The notes below the pieces were generated by a model. It ran no database searches, had not been told where the DNA came from, and worked only from the letters and a program-made list of their open reading frames with translations. DNA of 64,000 nucleotides from Adiantum capillus-veneris. Lineage: Eukaryota; Streptophyta; Polypodiopsida; Polypodiales; Pteridaceae. The stretch is from assembly GCA_014529385.2 (NCBI GenBank), contig CM043960.1, forward strand, positions 37,712,781 through 37,776,780. The letters are read 5' to 3'. Numbering within the stretch: the first letter of the stretch is position 1; each line of letters starts with the position of its first letter. Positions 42,183 through 50,300 of this stretch are shown here, piece after piece. The position numbers and the translations under genes are program-made.

Positions 42183-43685
42183 TCCCCTCCTTTTGAAAGT
42201 GAGGTACTGGTACCGAACTGTATGGCGTTGAGGGAGATCGCCAACAGCATCCGGAATCCTGAAAGGGACTCTTCGCCGGCCCACTCTGATGTGTGGGTCG
42301 TGCGGTACTTGAACTTCATAAAGGTTTGCAACGCTTGCTTCTTTGGGCCGCGCCGAAAGCGACAAAATCTTCTGAATCTCCTTTGATACTTCAACTTCGT
42401 CTAGAGTCTTGCTTCTTTCGTCTTCAAGAATCTCCATGGTTGAAAATTCCTGAAACCATCTCCAACACAAAACCATGAACATACCCATTCCATGTAAAGT
42501 GAAGGAAAAAAATCTTGTCTTGTCTAAAGACTGTGTATGCAATGTATATGAACAAATAGATGGAGTGACAACCCGTTCATCAAACACATGCAAACAATGA
42601 GGTCGAAACTGTTCTGTTTGATCGAAATCAATCAACTGTGGCAAATCACAATGGAAATGCCCATGCTTGGTGCTCATACTATCATGTGCTCTTTCGGAAA
42701 CTGTGTCATGCCAAGGAAGAGACATGGAATGTGACTTCCTTACATACAAACTTTTTAGCTTTTCATGAACAATCCGCATACATTCGTGCTCATCCATGAG
42801 AGAAACGTGCTCAACATACAATATGTCATGCCTAGGAAAAGGGATCACATAACGATGTTGACTAAAATACAGGAAACCTTCACTAATGAAACACTCGAAC
42901 AATGCGTGCGTATCAATCACGCGAACACATAATACTTCCTGTGAGGGTGCTTTTGACCAAGGCTCGAGAGCCAAGATCGATCCTTCGTGATTGATCGAAT
43001 CTGCAACAAGGTTAGCTTCGCTAGAAAAAGCATCCACTAACACATCATCCTTGTGAACAATCACATCATCTTCATGCAACGCATCATGCTTGTCTTTATC
43101 ATCCAAATCATCATGCAAATCATTATCATTCAATTCATCATGCTTCTCATCATCATGCAAATCATTGTGCTTATCATTGTCGTTCAAAACATCATCATGC
43201 TTCATACAATCATGCAAATCCTGTGTATCATGCGATGGAGAAGAAGAGACTGAGAGAGCCTCCTTTTCCCGAATCTCTTTTATCGATGCCTGTACTTGAG
43301 AAAAGAGTCGCAACATCTCTTCCAGTCGTGCTTTGTTCTCGCGATAAAATTCTGCTTGTCTTGCTTGGTTCTCTGCTTGTCTGCGTTCCATTTCTGCTTT
43401 TCTTTCTTTGAATTCACGATCCAATTTGGCTTGTCGTTCTTTGGCTTCCAAGCGTGCTTGCTCACGCTCACGCGCTATGGCTACCATTCTGACTGCATTT
43501 CTTGCTTTGCGTTGTAAATTCTGTTCCATAAACAACTGTTCCAACTCCTCTATTGGAGTTAGTGCAATTAGTGTCGTAGATGGGGAAGGGTCGGAAAAAC
43601 CTCCTGGTGGGGAAAATTCTTCTTCGCCTCTATCATGCTCATCACCTCCAAGCGAAGTATCCATTCCGCTTCGAGTGATGATCAT
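42102..43685 (-). CDS. Element 6 single ORF: coiled coil, His/Asp-rich tract, unknown domain
   Basis: 527 codons from an ATG at 43685. Residues about 45-145 are a long charged coiled coil (REREQARLEAKERQAKLDRE is typical). Residues about 150-215 are a His/Asp/Lys-rich repeat (KHDD, LHDD and DDLDDKDKHD). Residues about 225-430 form a segment with no recognised motif (THALFECFISEGFLYFSQ, HYVIPFPRHDI-like, SLPWHDTVSERAHDSM). The last 85 residues overprint, in a shifted frame, a chromodomain-like Pol end seen in frame in element 7, and the stop lies inside the 3' LTR. No protease, RT or integrase motif occurs. It could be a Gag-like particle protein or an accidental fusion ORF; the function is unknown. 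It is the only ORF of the element. Confidence 0.75.
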   Translation of the reverse strand: MIITRSGMDTSLGGDEHDRGEEEFSPPGGFSDPSPSTTLIALTPIEELEQLFMEQNLQRKARNAVRMVAIAREREQARLEAKERQAKLDREFKERKAEMERRQAENQARQAEFYRENKARLEEMLRLFSQVQASIKEIREKEALSVSSSPSHDTQDLHDCMKHDDVLNDNDKHNDLHDDEKHDELNDNDLHDDLDDKDKHDALHEDDVIVHKDDVLVDAFSSEANLVADSINHEGSILALEPWSKAPSQEVLCVRVIDTHALFECFISEGFLYFSQHRYVIPFPRHDILYVEHVSLMDEHECMRIVHEKLKSLYVRKSHSMSLPWHDTVSERAHDSMSTKHGHFHCDLPQLIDFDQTEQFRPHCLHVFDERVVTPSICSYTLHTQSLDKTRFFSFTLHGMGMFMVLCWRWFQEFSTMEILEDERSKTLDEVEVSKEIQKILSLSARPKEASVANLYEVQVPHDPHIRVGRRRVPFRIPDAVGDLPQRHTVRYQYLTFKRRGCHVTHPNPMCPWTSYTIEGFPSVKSV

Positions 43686-44147
43686 TCTAAAGTCGTGGTT
43701 TCTTGTGGGTTCTTGTGGTCTGGGTTCTTAAGTTCATGAGGAACTTGGGTTCTTGAGGTCCTTGATTTGTGAGAATCTTGGGTTCTTGAGGTTCTTGAGT
43801 TCTTGAGGGGTTCTTTCGCTTGCAAATTGCGTTGGAGAAGGATCTTCTCTTCACCCGAGTTCTACTCCTTTCTGCGGGCGCACCCCTTGGCGGCCTTGCG
43901 CTCACACCAAGGTTGCTTTTTCCCACCTCACGTTGATTGGCCGGCCGCTAAGTGCACGGTCCGCTCTCAATGAGTGAAAAGAGACACAAGGGGAGGCTGG
44001 ACAAGCCCTTCTTTCTTGGGATTCCTGTCACTCTTCAACAAAACATGATTAGGAATCGCCACGCTCAAGTAAACTTGGGTTCGTGCGATCGCAACAAGCA
44101 AAAAAATCTTGTGGTTCTTTCCTTGAGTAATGCAGAACACTTCCAAA
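43686..44147 (-). other. Element 6 leader
   Basis: About 460 bp between PBS and the ORF start. On the plus strand 43700-43815 is built from repeated GGTTCTTGAGG-like units. The distal part matches the leader of element 8 (32120-32295). Confidence 0.75.
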
Positions 44148-44159
44148 GCTCTGATACCA
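44148..44159 (-). promoter_or_regulatory. Primer binding site of element 6 (initiator Met tRNA)
   Basis: Minus strand reads TGGTATCAGAGC, one base from the 5' LTR. It sets the orientation as minus. Confidence 0.93.
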
Positions 44160-44160
44160 A

Positions 44161-45353
44161 TGTTAGGTGCATCGGAATGAATGTTGTATTTTCTCAAGAT
44201 TAGTGATCTTTATTGCTCAAGGTTCCTTTTAGTTCTTAGGGAAAGAGAGAGCTTTCCGTCTAATGGAGAATGCTATGACCACGAACAAAGCGAGTGGACA
44301 TTGTGCGTGCAAGTGAATGAGACTGAGAGAAGGAGAGAGAAGAGATACGACACCCGAGAGGTTGTAAAACCCTCCTCCGAAGGCCCCACTCTCGTCGGCG
44401 AGAGTGTTCTACTTTGATTGCACAAAGGTGTACAATGCGTATGCAATGGACTGATGCAAACGGGGACTATGTCGATGAAGACGATGAAGACTTTAGGGCT
44501 GAAATCGATGCTTCTTTATCTGCTGTCCACAAAGGGGCAAAGGCTGAGAATCTGTGCCACTTTTGGGGGCTGAATTGACTGGTTTTTGATGCTGATTTGT
44601 GGCTGAAATTGACTGTTCTTGTCGGGGCTGAATTGATGAGGAAAAATGCTGATGTATCTGCTGTCTAGGCTGCATTTTTAGGTTGAAAACCTTGGCTGAA
44701 AAACGCTGATACAGCAGGTTCCCTACTGCTGAAAAACGCTAGAAAAGCTGGGGGCTGGTGTTAGTGAATTGTCTGAAAACGCTGATGTTGGTGTTAAGGG
44801 AAAAATGCCAATTGATGGAAGATGCTGGCGATGGTTGATGGTAATGGGAACGCCAAGATCTGCTAGAAGAGGGCGATTCCAAAACGCTGATGGCTGCGGT
44901 TGGAAGGGACCTCACCAAGTTGGCTTGGAGAGGGTCTTGCTGAGAGAGGGAGGGAACACCTGTTGCTTGGTAGCCTGCTGTGCTCCTTGGCTCATCTGCC
45001 AATTTGTGCTAACTTGGGTTTGCTTTTATATTAACTTACCCAATTTGCCCTACTAAGTATCCAACAAAAGTCACTTAATAAATAAGTGAAAAATGTTAAA
45101 TATAAGGAAAAATAGGCTAAAGTCACTTGAAAAATCCCCAAACTGTTCTGATGGAATCTGATGGAAATTCTTATGCTTTTGCTTATGCAACCAGAGGATA
45201 TGTATCTACTCTAAGTGACTGGGCATGCACGGTCTACGAATAGACTCACAAAAGTGCCAGATCACTGGTAATCTAAACTGACTTGACTGACGGGAACCCT
45301 TCTATGGTGTAGCTTGTCCACGGACACATAGGGTTGGGATGTGTCACGTGACA
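44161..45353 (-). repeat. Element 6, 5' LTR
   Basis: Direct repeat of 40989-42182, ending at the palindrome TGTCACGTGACA (45342-45353), then the CCCAA duplication. Confidence 0.94.
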
Positions 45354-45694
45354 CCCAATTGTCGGATACTCTCTGTTGGTGATCCCACCTTGACTTTATG
45401 CCTTTATTGAGTTCATTTCCTAGTATCCACCAACTTGCTAAGTGCGACGGGGGGACCTACATGATCTTGCATTGAGCCTAGACATCCTCTTACTATTCGA
45501 ATTCCAGTGCCGACCAACTTCCTGTCTGTGAGTGAAACTACCGTTCACATTGGCCATACAATGTCCGACCATTTGCAACTTCAAAAAGAGGGTCTCAAGA
45601 ATTAAACAAAAATCATTGGAAAGAAACCCATAACTAAGGTTAGCAGTTGCCACGTCCTCGTGACATAGTTAACAGCTGCCACGTCCTCGTGACA
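45354..45694 (-). repeat. Family C LTR fragment, U3 start, right of element 6
   Basis: Continues 40988 after the element 6 insertion and matches 60027-60359. It ends CTCGTGACA at 45694 and then abuts, without a polypurine tract, minus-strand Pol coding of element X (RPEDHRIDLVP at 45697-45742). That fits an insertion into X rather than the 3' end of X. Confidence 0.82.
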
Positions 45695-45737
45695 CTACAC
45701 CTTGGCACCAAATCTATCCGGTGATCCTCAGGTCTCT

Positions 45738-45742
45738 CTGGC
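45738..45742. repeat. Target site duplication of element 3 (CTGGC), left copy
   Basis: CTGGC at 45738-45742 and at 54442-54446. Removing element 3 and one copy restores the minus-strand reading LPPERPEDHR of element X. Confidence 0.95.
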
Positions 45743-47219
45743 TGTCACCAGCGTGTGACTACTATCTATCCTTTTTGTTGATTTCTTTCTTATTATCTAT
45801 TTACTTTCACTTTTTGGAAACACCCCTCGGGAAATCTAACTGCCCTGCATTGCATAGCTAGTGTGGAACTGTCCAGAGGGAGTCCAGGCCTGAGGGCAAG
45901 AGAGCACTAAGGTTGGACAAGGACTATGGTTAGCCAAGTGGGGTCATTGACTAGCCAAAGTGGAATCCTTTGCTACAGAGGCTACATTTCAGTTCTGGAT
46001 GTGGCCGCAGTGTACAAAGAGGGTCGGATGACCTAGAAAGATACAATGGCAGCATCTCCTAAAATTTAGGGAACTGCTATTTTGGGACCTGAAAATGTCT
46101 TCGCGTCATTACGTGCAGTTTGACATGGGGATCATTTTGTTACTCTGTGGCCAAGTCAACAGAGGCTGCAGGTGAGATATTTTTAGACCCGAGGGTCTAA
46201 AGCGGGAAAATGCACAAATGAGTGACACTTGGCACTTTGAGGCCAGTTTACTACTTATAGAGAAGGCAAAAACGTGATTTATAGTTGGGAGGCTCATTTT
46301 GCAAGTCTCTGTCACAGGTTAAGAGCTATGGAGTGCTTGCTTTCCCTCTTATGCACAGTGCGGTGCCAGGAGTGATGCCCTGCACGCTACGCACTGCCCT
46401 CTCTCTCCCCTTTGGCAGTATGTTATGCCCCTCTAGTGGGCTCTTCATTTGACCAATGTACAGTTGTGTGGGTTCATGCGCGATTGCCGAGGCAAGAGCC
46501 TCTTGCACAGGTACTGGATTAGCTAGCGGCTAATCCCCCCGCAGGTACAGGTGAATTCGGAGAGGTTTCACGCCAGAAATCTCGTCCGATTCAAAGGGCA
46601 AGTAGCCCTACAGGTGCGGGAGCTCGAGGACTTGCTAGGGATGCGACCGGCACGCGAAACGGAGCCCGAAACAGTGAATTACAGCCTGCTGTGTATTTTT
46701 GCAGGTTTAGGGTTTTGGCCCTAAACGGACCCTAATACCCCCAGGAGGTTCGGGGACGCAAGGGAACCGCTGTACAGGCGATCTGGCGCATTTTCAGGGC
46801 TGAAAACAGAGAATTCAGCGTGCTGCAGATTCTCGCCAGGTTTTGCAAAGTGCCCGTATGCTTCGGGAAAGTCGGTCAATGCGTGGGAATACTGACCGTG
46901 AAGGGTTCTAGTACAGTTATGCTGCCGAAATCGGGCTGGAACAGTGGAAATTCAGCCGAGTTTGTGCGGGGCAGCTTGTAGGAACCACAGCGTTTATTCC
47001 CTCTTTTGAACAATAAAGAAATACCGAAAGGGGCGCCTAAGTTAGGGGCCAATCTGGTGTCTGTCTACTCATACAGGTGCAATCTAGCAGCCTGTATCCC
47101 TCTCCCCTTTGTTGTGTCTTGAAAGTACAGGTAAAATAGACGACTAATAATGGGTGAAAGCTAAATCAAGGTTTAAAGTAAAGTCTACCGCCCTTTTTGG
47201 ATTGAACAGGCCGGTTTCA
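45743..47219 (+). repeat. Element 3, 5' LTR
   Basis: Starts TGTCACCAGCG, ends GGCCGGTTTCA. An AATAAA at 47012-47017 is a candidate polyadenylation signal and a TTATAGA at about 46255 a weak TATA candidate. The two differences from the 3' LTR are near 45834 (C versus T) and 47053 (A versus C). Confidence 0.96.
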
Positions 47220-47235
47220 TGGTTCCATCGACGGG
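47220..47235 (+). promoter_or_regulatory. Primer binding site position of element 3, non-standard
   Basis: TGGTTCCATCGACGGG lies exactly where the PBS should be. It begins TGG, as any site complementary to a tRNA CCA end does, but is not the initiator-Met site used by the other elements here. The matching tRNA is not identified. Element X has a related AGGTTCCATTGCAGGG at the same position. Confidence 0.65.
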
Positions 47236-47327
47236 ATTAAATCACTTTTTCCCATAGAAGTGAGCCTTGGTCAGTTTTGGGCTTGAAGACACAGGGGATC
47301 ATAGACCAGACACAGGGAATTGTAATT

Positions 47328-50300
47328 ATGGCTGACAGACCAGATGATGTGACTGAAGAGGTTTCCTCTTCACAGGGTCAACAGACACATGAAGTGGGTG
47401 AGTCCTCAAGACCACCACAGACTGATGATGATATATTCAGGACCCAGTTGGTTACTGCTGTGGCTATGTTCACACAAGTAATGCAGAATCCGAGGTTTTT
47501 AGCCTTTCTGCAACCTCCTGTTCCGTCTCAGCAAGTTGGGTCACTGGATCATATTCAAAAGCCTGTTAAGGCTCGAGCACAGGTGATTCATACCGCACAG
47601 TCAATGGAAACACCTGTACACTTGACGGAGAACATGCAGTCTCCACAACGTATGCCTAAGGTGCAAGAACAGGTGGCTGAGATGCCAGTTTTTCAAGCTG
47701 TACCAATTCAGCCCGCCACCTTTCAACCGCCTATAGCTGGTTCTAATGGGCAGGGAAGCAACCTACAGGCTATGCAACAGGTCTTCCCACCACCTTCAAT
47801 ACACCCTGGCTATTTTGGAGGTGGATCGGTATTCCAGAGCATGGCTGGTCATGCACTTGGAAATCAGTTTTATACGCCAGGAACAGTGTTTGCGGGTGCT
47901 CAAACGATGATGCCTAACCCCATGTACAGTGTCATGGGTATGCAACCAGGGTTTCAGAGCACACAGGGACAATTTGGGATGCCACAAGCAAATTTTGGTA
48001 TGGCTGGAATTACAAATCAGCAGCCAAATATGGCATTTCCAGGTCAAGTTAATAGCGGCCAAGGAACACAGATGAACCCTAATAGTGTTCCCATGTTTCA
48101 GTCACTTCCATATGACAATTTAACGCCGCTGGAGAGGCCAACTCCGTACAAAGAAGGTGGCAAAGGAGTGTCATTCACGACCTTTACAGGGTTTGATGAC
48201 AGGAAGAAGGCTCTTTCATTCCTCCAGCAGTTTGATAAGGCCTATGCAGGGGGAAACTTTACAGAGGCTTCAAAGGTCCGCAAGGCAGCCACTTTCTTGA
48301 CAGGGAATGCGGGACAATGGTGGACAACTTTATTGCTTCAAGGGCAAGCTCCGTCCACATGGATTTACTTCAAGCAGATTTTTGCAGCAGCATGGTTATC
48401 TGATGACTTTGAAGCAGATGTCATGACAGAATGGCACCAGCTAAATGCTGCCACTTGCAGAAATCTGGATGATTACAATCGGAAGTTTTGGAAAGCTCTA
48501 CTTCCAGTAACTTCCTATAGGTTTGTGCCATTGACAGAACAGATTGAAAAATACTGTTGTGGCCTACCCAAAGGATTGAGAAAATACTGCACAAAGACCA
48601 AAGTCACTACTTTGACGCAGCTCATCGAGGTAGCAAACACTGGCAATGGTTTGCTCAAGGGAGAAGATTGTGAATTTAACACTGGCGTCAAGGCAGGATC
48701 AGGCAAGAAAAATTCAGCCAAGAAGCACGTTCCCAATGAGGCTCCTAAAGGGACTCAGGAGTCGGCCAACACAGGGAAAGACAAAGCTACGGCTGAATCA
48801 GAAAAAGGACCAGCAAAGAAATGGAAAAGACGTTTTCCTCGCAAGTCAGAAGAGCAAAAGAAGGTCCTGAGGACAGAGAACAAATGCTTTATATGTGAGC
48901 AGCCTGGCCACATTGCTTACAACTGTCCTACAAAGAAAAGGCCAGCTGATTCTGAAGACAAGGAAGACAAGAAAGGAAAGAAGCCCATGGCTGGTCTAGT
49001 GCCAGATATGGTGGGCGACAAGCCAAATTCAGATGCAAGTGAGCTTTGCAGAGCATGGGGAAAGGTTAGGGATCAAACAGTGCTTATCTTCTTTGATCCA
49101 GGTGCCAAAGCCAACTTCATTTCCCCAGAATTGGCTTCAAAGTTGGGAATCAGACCTGAAGAGATGGGGTATACAGCAGAGGCAGGTTTGGCATGTCCTG
49201 GCCATACAGAGGCTGTGACACCCATCATTGGAAAGTTGCGTCTACATATCCAGTCCTATGTAGATGCTGAAGAATTTTACATCATGCCACTGGACGGATG
49301 TGATGTGTTGTTAGGTATTCCTTGGTTATTTCGTGTACAGGGAATCATGGATGCCTACAACAAAAAGATCACTGTACAGAGCAGGGGAAAGACTCACATT
49401 CTGGATGTAAAGCTTAAAGGGGAGTCTATTCCTACTGTATCAGCTTCTGCTATTACTTCTGTAATGAAAAAGCATCTTTCTGCGTACTTGGTTTTTGCAC
49501 GTGAAGTGTCAGATTGTGATGAATCAAATTTATCTGTGCTAGATAAAGAAAGGTCAATGTTTTTACAACAGTATAGTGACTGTTTTTCCGATTCATTACC
49601 ATCTCAATTACCGCCAGAGAGACCCGAGGACCATGCGATAGATTTGGTGCCAGGCTGTAGCCCACCAAATAAGCCTCCGTACAGGGTTAGTGCGGCTCAG
49701 CAGAAAGAGATAATGGGCCAAGTACAGGAGTTGTTAGAAAAGGGGCTGATTCAGCCCAGTTCATCTCCATTCTGTTCTCCAGTGTTGTTGGTGCAGAAAA
49801 AGGATGGCTCATGGCGTATGTGCATCGACTACCGTGCACTGAACAAGAATACCATCAAGAATAGGTTTCCTATACCTAGAATTGATGATATTATGGACAA
49901 ATTAGAAGGAGCAGCTATGTTTAGCAGGATAGATCTAAAGAGTGGGTACCATCAGATCCGCATTAGATCAGAGGATGTGTACAAGACTGCTTTTAGAACG
50001 ACGTTTGGCCTTTACGAATTTTTAGTGATGCCCTTTGGTCTCACAAATGCTCCTGCTACGTTCAATAGGATGATGGACAGAATTTTCCGTCCACACCAGC
50101 AGTTTGTTGGTACGTTCTTTGATGACATGATAGTCTATTCAAAGAATGAAGAGGAGCATAGGCATCACTTGGCCATTGTGTTCAAAGAGCTACGCAGTCA
50201 TAGGTTGCTCATCAATGCAAAGAAAAGTGAGTTTTTTCTGGAAGAGATTCACTTTCTGGGACACATTGTCTCAAAGGATGGTGTCAGAATGGATCCTGCA

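Larger units (their letters stand above)
40989..45353 (-). mobile_element. Element 6: family D non-autonomous LTR retrotransposon
   Basis: LTRs 40989-42182 and 44161-45353 (about 1193 bp each) flank 1978 bp of internal DNA. Target duplication CCCAA is at 40984-40988 and 45354-45358. The minus-strand PBS TGGTATCAGAGC is one base inside the 5' LTR, and a purine tract AAAAGGAGGGGA abuts the 3' LTR. The interior holds one long ORF with no RT, RNase H or integrase. The LTRs differ at about thirty sites by eye (near 2.6 percent). It interrupts a family C LTR. It must have been moved by enzymes supplied in trans. Confidence 0.94.

Noticed and set aside
42168-42478. Plus-strand ORFs over element 6
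   Set aside because: Shadows of the minus-strand 527-codon ORF; the PBS and polypurine tract set the coding strand as minus.
45354-45694. 3' LTR of element X directly after its protease/RT start
   Set aside because: The LTR starts exactly at Pol coding without a polypurine tract. An insertion of another family C LTR into X explains this better than a deletion ending precisely at an LTR boundary, though the latter is not excluded.
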